Assembly: GCA_001683985.1 (NCBI GenBank)
Contig: MAEO01000208.1
Span: forward strand, 1-64,000
Length of the DNA: 64,000 nt
DNA from: Smithella sp. M82
GTDB lineage: Bacteria; Desulfobacterota; Syntrophia; Syntrophales; Smithellaceae
Reading direction: 5' to 3'
Under the pieces are notes generated by a model that worked only from the letters and a program-made list of their open reading frames with translations, did no database searches and had not been told where the DNA came from. Positions 1 to 8,538 of the stretch are shown piece after piece. The first letter of the stretch is position 1; each line of letters opens with the position of its first letter. A program made the position numbers and the translations under genes.

Positions 1-35
1 TCCAGCAAAAAGATATGGGACATAGTTAGCTTTAG

Positions 36-215
36 AAAAGGGGGGAACTCAAGCCCTGCCCTCTTTGCCGAAGAGGGGAATTTCCCCCTTTAGAAAAGGG
101 GGATTAAGGGGGAATTGATGGGGAACTTCCCCCTTTAGAAAAGGGGGATGGAGGGGGATTTGATAAGGATAGTTTTTAAATAACAATATAAACAATAACT
201 TAGATGTGTATTTTC
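36..215 (+). repeat. Dispersed hairpin-rich element, copy A (left end missing)
   Basis: This stretch is built from alternating C-run and G-run blocks (CCCCCTTTAGAAAAGGGGG type) that can fold into several hairpins. It ends with a conserved right terminus whose reverse complement reads ATACACATCTAAGTTATTGT. The same blocks and terminus recur near 4985 and 26138. The conserved left terminus seen in the other copies (GATGAAACCC followed by the TGACGG/CCGTCA palindrome) is absent here, so this copy is truncated or recombined. No coding capacity is credible; open frames through it are low-complexity. Confidence 0.75.
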
Positions 216-232
216 CAATGTAAGGAATCATA

Positions 233-697
233 ATGGCAAAAGTAACATTTTCCAGTAAATGGGGCAGGGTGAAGGCACAAAAGAAATCGGATTCAACTGC
301 TGCAGAGAAGGTAAAATCGGCAGAAGAATTAGTCCGAAAAATGAAAGAAGCTCAAAAACGTTCTGCGGGGGAAGATTACAGAGAAAAGTCACTTGCAATT
401 AATGGTCTTGTTTGCGCTCGTTGCGGCAGGGAATTCCCCGAATCGAAAAGGCAACTTTTGACTGTTCATCATAAAGACGGTAATCACAACAACAATCCCG
501 CCGATGGAAGTAACTGGGAAAATCTTTGCGTATATTGCCATGAAGATGTTCATAGCAGAGAAGTATTGGCGGAATATCTTGGCGGCAGCGCACAGGGGAA
601 GGAAGTCGGTCTTGTGTATGATGATTCTCAGGCATCTGTGGGTTCAGGCATACTTGCCGAAAAATTGAAAAAAGCTTTAGAAAAAAAGGAAAAATAA
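233..697 (+). CDS. yajD: YajD-like HNH nuclease family protein
   Basis: A 154-residue protein. The first half is charged and lysine-rich. The second half carries a zinc-binding HNH core: CARCGREF, then LTVHHKDGNHNNNP, then NWENLCVYCHEDVHS. The paired CxxC motifs would hold a structural zinc and the HH/N/H residues would form the metal-dependent nuclease site. This order matches the YajD family of small bacterial HNH proteins, whose cellular role is not established. The start at 233 follows a TAAGGA ribosome-binding site directly after the right end of repeat copy A, so the element probably supplies its upstream region. It converges on nadE with a short gap. Confidence 0.8.
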   Translation: MAKVTFSSKWGRVKAQKKSDSTAAEKVKSAEELVRKMKEAQKRSAGEDYREKSLAINGLVCARCGREFPESKRQLLTVHHKDGNHNNNPADGSNWENLCVYCHEDVHSREVLAEYLGGSAQGKEVGLVYDDSQASVGSGILAEKLKKALEKKEK

Positions 698-725
698 ATT
701 TAACAGATTATTAATTAACTTTCTC

Positions 726-2801
726 TCATCTCTTTTTCCCATCCTCGGGAATAGTTTCCCAATTTTTAAGCCAGATTTCGGCTTCGCTGTCGCTGGGAGC
801 GCGATAGTCGCCGCGCGGTGAAAGCGACCCGCCGGAACCTACTTTGGGACTGTTGGGAACGCATGATCGCTTATATTGAGAAGTTTTAAAAAATCTGTAC
901 AAATAAACGTAAAGCCATTTTTTTATTTCTTTCAGGCTGTAAGAGTTTCTTTTGTTTTCAGGTATATTAGGCCAGAGTCCTTCTGTTTTGTCTTTCCAGG
1001 CATGATAAGCCAGGAAGGCTACTTTTGATGGTAAATAGCCGAAACGAGTTATGTAGAAATTATTGAAATCCTGAAGTTCATAGGGACCGACGGTATTTTC
1101 TGATTTTTGGCCCGGCTGATTGCCTGCTTTACCGGGAATCAATTCGGGAGATATTTCCGTTTCCAGAACATCAATGAGGATTTTGGAAACTTCTTTCGAG
1201 AATTGATTGGTATTCACAACCCAGCGAATTAAATGTTGGATAAGAGTTTTGGGAACACTGGCGTTGACATTATAATGAGACATATGATCGCCGATGCCAT
1301 AAGTGTTCCAGCCTAAAGCCAGCTCGCTTAGATCTCCGGTACCCGCCACCAGAGCATGACGCATGTTCGCCAAACGGAAAAGATGCGCTGTCCGTTGCCC
1401 GGCCTGAACGTTTTCAAAGGTTATATCAAAAGTTTTTTTGCCTCGTGCATAGGGATGTTTAATATCTTCCAGCATTTGCAAACAGGCAGGTTTGATGTCA
1501 ATTTCATTTGTTTCCACGCCCAGCGCTTTCATCAATTTTAAAGCGTTGTTATAGGTTTTGGCAGATGTAGCAAAGCCGGGCATGGTGTATGCTTTGACAT
1601 TTGATCTTGGTAAATTCAGAGAATCCATTGTCTTTGCCGCCACTATAAGTGCATGAGTGGAATCAAGACCGCCCGAAACACCGATGACAATATTGGATAT
1701 ACCTGACGATTTCAAACGTTTTGATAAACCCTGAACCTGTATATTGTAAGCTTCGTAACAGTGCTGATCGCGCCTGGAAGGATCGGCAGGAATGTATGGA
1801 AAACGGGGATATTCTCTGTTTAATAGAATCTTTCCACTGGGAACGTTTACATTAAATTCCGTTTTACGAAATGATAAAATTTTTTCTTTAAGAGAAGCCG
1901 CATTTTGACTGAAAGTAGTTAAACGCATCCTGTCCTGCGTCAGACGGTCAAGATCTATATCACTGTAGATTATCTGCGCCTGTTGTGAGAAGCGGGCGGA
2001 TTCGGCAAGCACATTACCATTCTCATAAATCATGGCATGGCCGTCCCAGGCCAGATCTGTAGTAGACTCGCCGGGGCCGGCGGCAGCGTAAAGATAAGCA
2101 GCGACGCAGCGGGCCGACTGATTAGAGGCAAGCTGCCGGCGGTATTCGGATTTGCCGATAGTGATGTTGGAAGCTGATAAATTTCCTATCACAGTGGCTC
2201 CGGCCATGGCTGCGAAGCTCGACGGAGGAATTGGCACCCAAAGGTCTTCACAAATTTCCAGGAAAAAACTAAAATTATTAATATTGGAAACTTTGAATAT
2301 AATATCAGCGCCAAATGGAATATTTTCTTGTCCGGCTAATTCTATTTGAGAAGAGAAGGCATTGGAAGCCGGAGTGAATTGTCTTGCTTCGTAGAACTCG
2401 CGGTAATTGGGCAGGTATGTTTTTACGGCCACCCCCAGTATTTGTCCCCGGTAAAATACCACGGCACAATTGAAAAGCCGGCAATCAATCTGAAGCGGCG
2501 CTCCCGCTACAATAATTGTATTGATTTTTTCAGATGCTTTTTTAATTTCTGCAATGGCCTCCAGAACGCCCCGCAGTAAAGCATCCTGGTGAAACAAATC
2601 CTCATTGGAATAAGCGGATAATCCCAATTCCGGGAAAATTGTCAGAATTGCCTTTTGAGAAGATGCTTCTTTGGCCAGTTCAATAGTTCTTCGCGTGTTG
2701 AAAACGGTATCGGCAACCTTGAGTTCGGGAATGCAGACTGCCGTGCGAATAAAACCATGGTTATATAAATTAAAAAATTCAATCTTTTTCTTAGTCGGCA
2801 T
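726..2801 (-). CDS. nadE: Glutamine-dependent NAD+ synthetase
   Basis: This 691-residue two-domain enzyme makes NAD+ from deamido-NAD+ and ATP, using ammonia released from glutamine. The N-terminal ~300 residues are a nitrilase-type glutaminase: the FPELG segment carries the catalytic Glu and the LEICEDLW segment the nucleophilic Cys. The C-terminal part is the adenylating synthetase with the P-loop-like SGGLDST motif near residue 373. The length is right for the long NadE class, as opposed to the ~270-residue ammonia-only form. The gene lies 4 bp downstream of folE2 and is the last gene of a queD-folE2-nadE run. The cytoplasmic role is secure; the neighbours do not suggest a special one. Confidence 0.93.
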   Translation of the reverse strand: MPTKKKIEFFNLYNHGFIRTAVCIPELKVADTVFNTRRTIELAKEASSQKAILTIFPELGLSAYSNEDLFHQDALLRGVLEAIAEIKKASEKINTIIVAGAPLQIDCRLFNCAVVFYRGQILGVAVKTYLPNYREFYEARQFTPASNAFSSQIELAGQENIPFGADIIFKVSNINNFSFFLEICEDLWVPIPPSSFAAMAGATVIGNLSASNITIGKSEYRRQLASNQSARCVAAYLYAAAGPGESTTDLAWDGHAMIYENGNVLAESARFSQQAQIIYSDIDLDRLTQDRMRLTTFSQNAASLKEKILSFRKTEFNVNVPSGKILLNREYPRFPYIPADPSRRDQHCYEAYNIQVQGLSKRLKSSGISNIVIGVSGGLDSTHALIVAAKTMDSLNLPRSNVKAYTMPGFATSAKTYNNALKLMKALGVETNEIDIKPACLQMLEDIKHPYARGKKTFDITFENVQAGQRTAHLFRLANMRHALVAGTGDLSELALGWNTYGIGDHMSHYNVNASVPKTLIQHLIRWVVNTNQFSKEVSKILIDVLETEISPELIPGKAGNQPGQKSENTVGPYELQDFNNFYITRFGYLPSKVAFLAYHAWKDKTEGLWPNIPENKRNSYSLKEIKKWLYVYLYRFFKTSQYKRSCVPNSPKVGSGGSLSPRGDYRAPSDSEAEIWLKNWETIPEDGKKR

Positions 2802-2805
2802 GATT

Positions 2806-3573
2806 TTATCCTTTCTCTACACAGGCGTAAGCGCTGTGATTGTGGATGCTTTCAAAATTTTCCGCCTCGATACAATACCATGTGAAATTATCGTCTTTGT
2901 TTAGTTTCACTGCAATACTGCGAACAACGTCTTCGACAAATTTCGGGTTTTCATAGGCTTTTTCCGTTACATATTTTTCATCCGCTCTTTTTAAGAGAGA
3001 GTATAGCTCACCGCTGGCGGAATCTTCCACAATTTTTATCAAATCTTCGATCCAGAAAAATTTCCGGAAACGGACTTTTGTTGTTACCATACTGCGCTGA
3101 TTGTGAGCTCCATACCGGCTGATTTCACGGGAACAGGGGCAAACAGTCGTGACGGGAACCATCACTCCCACCAGAAAATCGGACTTCTCCGCGTTGCTTT
3201 CGCCGCAAAACATACAGCGATATTCCATCAGGCTTTTTGCTTTGGAAACAGGGGCCGTTTTTTCCAGAAAATAAGCAAAGTCAATTCCCATATGGGCAGA
3301 TTGGGCGTGAAGTTTCTGCCTTGTTTTTTCCAGAATTGGCCGAAAGGTTTTAATGTTGATCTGGCCTTTAAATTCATTGAGCGCTTCAATAAAACGGCTC
3401 ATATGCGTTCCTTTGAAGTGATGCGGCAGATTCACGTACATATTGATCGTTGCGTTGACAATCTGTGTTCCCTTGTCCCGGTCAAGTACAATAACAGGGT
3501 ATTTTATATTTTTTACGCCTACTTTCTTAATGTCGATATTGCGAAAATCTTTCTGGCTTTGAACGTCAATCAT
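2806..3573 (-). CDS. folE2: GTP cyclohydrolase FolE2 (type IB)
   Basis: A 255-residue member of the FolE2/COG1469 family, which converts GTP to 7,8-dihydroneopterin triphosphate, the first step of folate and queuosine (preQ0) synthesis. Family landmarks are visible: [25 protein letters not shown], the Cys-containing [12 protein letters not shown] segment that carries the catalytic/metal-binding cysteine, and AHNQRS. FolE2 is unrelated in sequence to FolE and accepts several metals, so it is often favoured where zinc is limiting. It lies 14 bp after queD, which uses its product, so the pair forms the entry to the queuosine pathway. Regulation is not visible in the sequence. Confidence 0.93.
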   Translation of the reverse strand: MIDVQSQKDFRNIDIKKVGVKNIKYPVIVLDRDKGTQIVNATINMYVNLPHHFKGTHMSRFIEALNEFKGQINIKTFRPILEKTRQKLHAQSAHMGIDFAYFLEKTAPVSKAKSLMEYRCMFCGESNAEKSDFLVGVMVPVTTVCPCSREISRYGAHNQRSMVTTKVRFRKFFWIEDLIKIVEDSASGELYSLLKRADEKYVTEKAYENPKFVEDVVRSIAVKLNKDDNFTWYCIEAENFESIHNHSAYACVEKG

Positions 3574-3587
3574 ATAATTATAAGAGA

Positions 3588-3965
3588 TTATTGTTGAGCA
3601 GGGATATAAGTAACTGCCGCGTTTTCCGATTCCCAGATTTTAACACGCGCCACATTTACCCCTGATGGTTTGACCTTTGGTTCCATTTCGTCGTATATAT
3701 ATTTAGCAATATTTTCCGCTGACGGATTGATTCCGGAAAAAAAAGGAAGCTCGTTTAAATGTTTATGATCCATTTGTTCCAGAATCTCTATCAGCCATTC
3801 TTTGACTGTCCGAAAATCAATCAACAAGCCCGATTTTTGTAAAGCGCCGGCACAAACAGTCACTTCCACTTTGAAATTATGCCCGTGCAATTCCTCACAT
3901 TTCCCGCCTGTTTGAGCAAGAAGATGCGCTGAAGAAAATGATTTTATAATTGTAACTTCGTACAT
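3588..3965 (-). CDS. queD: 6-carboxytetrahydropterin synthase QueD
   Basis: QueD turns dihydroneopterin triphosphate into 6-carboxy-tetrahydropterin on the way to queuosine in tRNA. The protein starts MYEVTIIKSFSSAHLL. It keeps the zinc-binding histidines (SSAHLL and ELHGHNFKVEV), the Cys in GGKCEELHGH and the late DHKHLNELPFF motif. The start at 3965 is preferred because AGAAGGTGGAA stands 1-11 bases upstream; a longer frame reaching 4004 adds 13 residues with no family counterpart. It is the first gene of queD-folE2-nadE. A short palindrome (ATAGTA/TACTAT, 3985-4001) overlaps the leader and could be a promoter or operator part. No preQ1 riboswitch is seen. Confidence 0.92.
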   Translation of the reverse strand: MYEVTIIKSFSSAHLLAQTGGKCEELHGHNFKVEVTVCAGALQKSGLLIDFRTVKEWLIEILEQMDHKHLNELPFFSGINPSAENIAKYIYDEMEPKVKPSGVNVARVKIWESENAAVTYIPAQQ

Positions 3966-4001
3966 TTCCACCTTCTTTGATTTTATAGTAATATTTACTA
4001 T

Positions 4002-4230
4002 CATATTTTACGAAGAGGGGGAATAATTAATTGCTGCTAAGGTGAAATCTACAGTTTATTGGTGAAAATCACCACTTTTCCGGTGAAGATCATGGCCCGA
4101 ATTTATTGCCGGCCGGATATAGAATAAACGTTTATCCTTGATTTTACGCAAGAAATCAGATTTCGTTGATTCAGACAATATATCTTTTGTAACTGGCATA
4201 TAGATTGCTGTAATAAAGGCAGCGGAGATT
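4002..4230. other. Gene-free stretch before pilin locus
   Basis: No credible gene is visible on either strand between the queD leader and the left end of repeat copy B. It contains a GGTGAAAATCACC-like inverted repeat near 4061-4073 but no T-tract. It may hold the divergent promoter region for queD; no clear -35/-10 pair was found. Confidence 0.4.
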
Positions 4231-4455
4231 AATGAAACCCCCATGACGGTATCCGTCACAAAGGAGCATGAAAATCCCCCCTCACCCCCCTTTAGAAAAG
4301 GGGGGGAACTCAAGCCCTGCCGAGGGGAACTTCCCCCTTTAGAAAATGGGGATCGAGGGGGATTTGATGAGGAACTTCCCTCTTTGGAAAAGGGGGATTA
4401 AGGGGGATTTGATGAGGAACTTCCCTCTTTAGAAAAGGGGAACGGAGGGGGATTT
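4231..4455 (+). repeat. Dispersed hairpin-rich element, copy B
   Basis: The copy starts with the conserved left terminus (ATGAAACCC, then the palindrome TGACGG-TAT-CCGTCA at 4244-4258) and continues through three or more C-run/G-run hairpin blocks of the CCCCCTTTAGAAAAGGGGG type. It lacks the conserved right terminus found in copies A, C and D. It is in plus orientation, upstream of the pilin gene; copy C, in the opposite orientation, lies just downstream of it. No transposase is encoded. Confidence 0.8.
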
Positions 4456-4522
4456 AAAGACGTTCAACAGGTGACATAACAAACAACCAAAAACAAAATA
4501 CTATTATAAAAGGAGGTCTATT

Positions 4523-4927
4523 ATGTTAAAAATTTTCCGTAAAGAAGGACAAAAAGGTTTCACGTTGATTGAGTTGATGATCGTTATCGCGATTATCGGT
4601 ATTCTGGCAGCTATCGCCATTCCGCAGTTCATCCAATATAGAAAAAGAGGCTATGTTGCGACCGTCAATAGTGATTGTAAAAATGCTTACACTGCCGCTA
4701 TAGCATATTTTGCTGATTATCCCGATGCAGCAACAGCACCAACCACAGACCAGTTAAAGGCTAGCGGTTATTCTCAGTCTTCAGGTGTAACTACTACAGT
4801 TACTGATTGGGATAGCCAGAGTAATTTCGCTATTAAATGTACCGGCGCAAATTGGGGTTTGGGTACGCCTGATGCCGTGTATAATGTTGTCAATGGTGAG
4901 CTGACTGTGACTCCGGCGGCTCCATAA
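4523..4927 (+). CDS. pilA: Type IV major pilin (PilA-like), aromatic-rich
   Basis: A 134-residue prepilin with a 12-residue leader ending in Gly. Processing at KG|FTLIELMIV would leave a 122-residue mature pilin with Phe1, Glu5 and the usual hydrophobic helix. The start follows a strong AGGAGGT site. I count 13 aromatic residues in the mature form (10.7%), with no gap longer than 23 residues. Phe1, Phe24, Tyr27, Tyr32 and Phe51 fall at the positions of aromatic residues in Geobacter PilA. Cys40 and Cys94 could form the C-terminal disulfide. The gene stands alone, closed by a perfect 17-bp hairpin, and is bracketed by inverted element copies B and C. Other pilus parts are at 14.8-20 kb. No sigma-54 promoter was recognised upstream. 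Confidence 0.9.
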   Translation: MLKIFRKEGQKGFTLIELMIVIAIIGILAAIAIPQFIQYRKRGYVATVNSDCKNAYTAAIAYFADYPDAATAPTTDQLKASGYSQSSGVTTTVTDWDSQSNFAIKCTGANWGLGTPDAVYNVVNGELTVTPAAP

Positions 4928-4945
4928 ATTGTTCGACTGATAATG

Positions 4946-4984
4946 GATACAAGAAGGGCGTTTTCATAACGCCCTTCTTGTATC
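4946..4984 (+). terminator. Perfect 17-bp stem-loop after pilA
   Basis: The arms GATACAAGAAGGGCGTT and its exact reverse complement enclose the loop TTCAT, starting 18 bases after the pilin stop. There is no T-run after the stem, so it may stabilise the pilin mRNA 3' end as much as terminate transcription. Repeat copy C begins immediately after it. Confidence 0.7.
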
Positions 4985-5266
4985 TGAAAATACACATCTA
5001 AGTTATTGTCGGCTTGTCAGCTTGCCGGCCTGAAAGCTATAATGCAAAAACTATCCTCATCAAATCCCCCTCCATCCCCCTTTTCTAAAGGGGGAAGTTC
5101 CCCTCTTCGGCAAAGAGGGCAGGGCTTGAGTTCCCCCTTTTTCTAAAGGGGGAAGTTCCCCTCTTGGGCAAAGAGGGCAGGGCTTGAGTTCCCCCCTTTT
5201 CTAAAGGGGGGTGAGGGGGGATTTTTATCCTCCTTTGTGACGGATACCGTCATGGGGGTTTCATTA
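4985..5266 (-). repeat. Dispersed hairpin-rich element, copy C (inverted)
   Basis: Read on the minus strand, this copy has both termini: the left end with TGACGG-TAT-CCGTCA (plus-strand 5238-5252) and the right end at 4986 carrying ATACACATCTAAGTTATTGT. Between them are repeated blocks of C-run/G-run hairpins. About 45 bp next to the right end differ from copies A and D, which share a longer AT-rich flank there. Its orientation is opposite to copy B, so the pair forms an inverted repeat around pilA. Confidence 0.8.
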
Positions 5267-5317
5267 AATTTAATTAAGAGGGATTTAATATTTATTGATA
5301 ATAAGGAGGCAGCGGGG

Positions 5318-5761
5318 TTGAAAATTTCATTTTCCGGTATTCTGGGAGGACTTATCTGTATAGGTATAGGATGCTTTTTCCTTGCCGGCAGTTGGGGAAT
5401 CTATTTGGAGCATAACCGCATCCAGGAATATAGCGGGCGAACCGGCGGCCATATAACAAAAAAGCATTTTCGGGTTGCCGCTGACGGCAGCGGCGCTTAC
5501 TATCTGGATTATTGGTTCGTGACTTCCAGGGGAGATAAAATTAATGCCACGAGCGGAATTTCCAGGCAACAGTGGGATACTTTGAAGGTTGATGATACGA
5601 TTGAAGTAAGATATGACTTATCAAACCCGGGACGTAATATCCCTTTATACGGAGGCAATCCGTCGCTGATTTCAGCTTTTTTTATGCTGGTCTTGGGGAC
5701 TGTATTGGCAGTTTTTGGAGCGCTCCGTTTTCCGGCAAGTTTTAAAAAAAAGCATAAATGA
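5318..5761 (+). CDS. DUF3592 membrane protein
   Basis: A 147-residue protein with a transmembrane helix near residues 6-25 (GILGGLICIGIGCFFLAGSW) and another near 118-135. The extracytoplasmic stretch between them carries the DUF3592 pattern: YYLDYWFVTSRGDKI, ISRQQWDTLKVDDTIEVRYDLSNPGRNIPLYGG. Function unknown; the domain is common in small bacterial envelope proteins. The TTG at 5318 is chosen because AAGGAGG lies 8-14 bases upstream. A longer frame starting inside repeat copy C (GTG at 5237) would use the element's own palindrome as coding sequence, which is less likely. It converges on the glycosyltransferase pseudogene. Confidence 0.75.
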   Translation: MKISFSGILGGLICIGIGCFFLAGSWGIYLEHNRIQEYSGRTGGHITKKHFRVAADGSGAYYLDYWFVTSRGDKINATSGISRQQWDTLKVDDTIEVRYDLSNPGRNIPLYGGNPSLISAFFMLVLGTVLAVFGALRFPASFKKKHK

Positions 5762-5779
5762 TTCAATTTATCGGATAGA

Positions 5780-7534
5780 TTAATTCAGTGAAGGAATTAA
5801 CTTATATACAACATAGCCGTTGGCTTCGTAAATTATTTCCGCGGCTTTCTTCATTTGCCTGAATAATCTGTCTGTTTTTTCCGGTGAATAATTATCGTAC
5901 AGATATTTTAAAAGCAAATCCCTGCGCACAAGCAGATGCGTGCATCCGAGTGAATGGAGGTACTTTTGAAAAGTTATTTCATAATTGGAATTTGCAACAA
6001 GATCCCGGATAACATTCATTCCGAAAGATGAATCGTCTTCATATACACGATCGAGATAATATCCTCTTCCTGCGAGAAAAATCAGCCGGATCCTGGCGTC
6101 CCGGGGTGTATATTTATTAATGTATGAAATGGCTGCGTAACTTTTCAGATGGCGGTTAAGGTAGTCATCTTTCGTTTCCATGTTGCAAATATAATTGATT
6201 GGTTGAAGTTTCTGAAAGTAATTTTTTAAATACAGCGCATTTTTAGCTCCAAATGTAATCAGGAGTATTAATACGATACCTGTGAAAAAGCGCATTAATG
6301 GCGATGTTTTATCTTTCGAAGCCGGGAGACTTTCCGGTGAAGCCGGGAGACTTTCCGGCGAAGCCGGGAGACTTTCCGGCGGAGCCGGGAGACTTTCCGG
6401 CGACCGGTTTAAGATGTTCATTATACCCATGACCGTGAGAATGGAAAGAAAGGGTATGGTCGGTAATATATAGCGGATGCGAAGTTCATCGAGAAAAAAA
6501 GTGATAAGAATGAAAAAAACTGAAAAAACAACGAAAAAGATTTTATCTTTTTGGAAAGATTTATTCATGAAGGCAAAAGGAACCATAATAATTAATAACG
6601 GATTCAAAACACCATCAAAATATTGGTCGGAATAATCCCGTCCCTGGAAAAAAAAACGCAGAGGAATTATCAATATTTCCCAAAAATTTTCACCATAAAG
6701 CATCGCCCGGCGCCTGAACATGCCCATGTAGGCGTCACCGGAAACCATGTTATAAGTATTTCCTTCATTCGTGATAGTGTCCAGGCCTGTGTTAAGTAAT
6801 CCTTTAAATAAAGGAAACAGGGGATTGCCGGTCAGGATTAGGTTTTTTATAAGCCAGGGAGAAAATATAAGAAAAGAAATTAAAAAAAATATGCCGCCAT
6901 ATTTGACTGCCGGTCACTGCTTTTTTGTGTCGCGTGAATAGAAAAAAATAATTGCCGACGCAAGTAGAAACCAGGCAACCAGAGCATTGTATTTTGTTCC
7001 CAAAGCCACACCCATGGTGACGGCTGAAATAATAAGCCATTTGTTTTCATTGTAGTCACTGCTGCGTCAACGAAGATAAGCAAGAATGCCGGCTGTTGTA
7101 AAAAAAATCAAACCGAGATCAACATAGGCAACAGTTGACATACGCATAACCATAGGGGTGCTTAAAAAGATGAGAACTCCCAGCAATCCCCAGACACGAC
7201 CAAATTTTTTGCGGAGATAATAAAAAATAAGCCATGATGTTCCAATGCCAAAACCCATATGGATAAAATGGGGAATGATATCATTATGAAAATAAAGCGG
7301 TATGAGGTAAAGCAGGTCAATATTCATGGGATAATAAGAGAACACGGACCATTTTATTTCATATATCCCGCCGTTTAATATCCAGAGCTTGGGAATAGCC
7401 AGGTGATGAATGAGGGCATCGGTAGCTGTAGGTGGCAGCATGCATAATATGATTAACGTAACTAAGAGGGAAAGAATTGCTATACTCAAAAGGATTTGAA
7501 TAAAAATATTTAGTCTAAAGCGCTTATTAATCAT
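5780..7534 (-). pseudogene. ArnT/PMT-like membrane glycosyltransferase with two in-frame TGA codons
   Basis: One continuous reading frame of 584 codons runs from 7534 to 5780 but is interrupted by TGA at 7069-7067 and 6916-6914. There is no frameshift, and the sequence between and after the stops still reads as a multi-spanning membrane protein: N-terminal helix, then PPTATDALIHHLAIPKLW with the loop-1 Asp typical of GT-C enzymes, then many hydrophobic segments. It ends in a soluble tail with YLHSLGCTHLLVRRD. The family transfers sugars from polyprenyl phosphates on the outer membrane face. Each TGA could derive from CGA (Arg) by one transition. A proline-rich 7-residue tandem repeat lies at 6318-6401. 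Probably a young pseudogene; readthrough cannot be excluded. Confidence 0.75.
6318..6401 (-). repeat. 21-bp coding tandem repeat (four units)
   Basis: Four near-identical head-to-tail 21-bp units occupy 6318-6338, 6339-6359, 6360-6380 and 6381-6401, differing at one or two bases. On the coding strand of the glycosyltransferase they encode a Pro-Glu-Ser-Leu-Pro-Ala-containing heptapeptide repeat in a loop between membrane helices. The 21-bp period keeps frame, so unit number could vary without breaking the protein. Confidence 0.9.
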
Positions 7535-7752
7535 TTATCAATTATCATCCTGAAATGAGCAGTTTTAATGAAAATTACACAAAATGACATACTTATATGC
7601 CGTTTTTTTTTTAAAATTAAAATATATAAAGAAGCGTTTTGTATGTCAAATGAATATAAGCATACTATTTGAGTGTTTATAAAAAACAGCATCAGGATAT
7701 TCGTATTTTTTAAAAAAACAGTAATTTTTACCTGAGAAATATTTTATTTTTC

Positions 7753-7800
7753 TTGACTTTTAAGGTTTATTGGTTTACTTATTGCCTGACTGTTGGTCAG
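7753..7800 (+). promoter_or_regulatory. Promoter and TetR-type operator before the fad regulator
   Basis: TTGACT (7753-7758) and TACTTA (7776-7781) are spaced by 17 bases. They are followed by the palindrome CTGAC-TGTTG-GTCAG at 7786-7800, placed over the expected transcription start. The inner 13-mer TGACTGTTGGTCA matches three sites near the acyl-CoA dehydrogenase genes (45368, 47623, 47780). An autoregulated TetR operator is the simplest reading. Confidence 0.6.
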
Positions 7801-7822
7801 ATATTGACCGTGGTTTCAATTA

Positions 7823-8482
7823 ATGCTCATTTCAGGCAGGAAGAGGGTTGCTTTGGGACTTCAGGAACGTAGAGAAAAAGAAAAAGATAACCGCAAAAAG
7901 CTAATTCTCAAATCAGCGCGCGCTCTATTCTTTAAAAAGGGTTTCAATAACGTTACTGTTGATGAAATAGCCAAAGCTTCCGAATTGGGCAAGGGTTCAA
8001 TTTATCTCTATTTTAACAGCAAAGAAGAGATTTACGCGCAAATCCTGCTGAAGGATATTGATAATTTTAATCAGCATATAGCTGTCTTATTTGAAGAAAA
8101 AAAGACAGTGGACAATTTGCTGTTGGAATTTTCCTGCCTGTATGTTGATTTTTTTCTCAATGAACCGGAATTATTCAGAATACTTATGACCTACATGTTA
8201 CAAGCGACCAAAGTAAATTTAACAGAAGAGCTCAATTCTCAAATATTAACTGCTAATGCCAAGGTAATAGATGTCATTGGAAAAATATTTCAGGAAGCGG
8301 CATCAAAAGAATTTTCCGCAGATATTAGTCTAAAACAAAATAGGAATGCAATCTGGGGTTTGCTCAATGGAGTAATTTCTCTGTACATTTTTTTAGGAGC
8401 GCAGGAAAAACGAAGGGAAAGAATTCATTCCACAATTAAATTAGCATTGGAGGTATTTATCAAAGGCTTAAAACAAGCATGA
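7823..8482 (+). CDS. TetR-family transcriptional regulator (probable fatty-acid regulator)
   Basis: A 219-residue repressor-type protein. The N-terminal TetR helix-turn-helix spans roughly residues 24-70 (ILKSARALFFKKGFNNVTVDEIAKASELGKGSIYLYFNSKEE); the rest is an all-helical ligand domain. An ATG at 7823 lacks a clear Shine-Dalgarno; a TTG at 7853 preceded by AGGAAGAGG is an equally good start and keeps the whole DNA-binding domain. It lies 56 bp upstream of the fadB/fadA-like pair. A palindrome at 7786-7800 precedes it, and three similar palindromes stand near the acyl-CoA dehydrogenases, so control of beta-oxidation by acyl-CoA is a reasonable inference. Ligand and targets are not shown by the sequence. 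Confidence 0.88.
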   Translation: MLISGRKRVALGLQERREKEKDNRKKLILKSARALFFKKGFNNVTVDEIAKASELGKGSIYLYFNSKEEIYAQILLKDIDNFNQHIAVLFEEKKTVDNLLLEFSCLYVDFFLNEPELFRILMTYMLQATKVNLTEELNSQILTANAKVIDVIGKIFQEAASKEFSADISLKQNRNAIWGLLNGVISLYIFLGAQEKRRERIHSTIKLALEVFIKGLKQA

Positions 8483-8538
8483 TAAATATTTGTAGTTATC
8501 CAAAAGTATAATGTAAGGAAAGGCAAAGGAGGAAAGAC

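Noticed and set aside
3966-4060. Possible preQ1 riboswitch before queD
   Set aside because: No preQ1 aptamer consensus was found; only a short AT palindrome.
4056-4313. Minus-strand 85-codon frame before pilA
   Set aside because: It starts inside the C/G-run hairpins of repeat copy B and has no motif or ribosome-binding site.
4231-5266. Composite transposon carrying pilA
   Set aside because: No transposase, no terminal inverted repeats within each element copy and no clear target-site duplication; kept only as an inverted-repeat observation.
6914-7069. Selenocysteine as the reading of the two TGA codons
   Set aside because: The positions sit in loops of a membrane glycosyltransferase with no expected Cys/Sec role and no recognised SECIS-like hairpin just downstream; CGA to TGA mutation is simpler.
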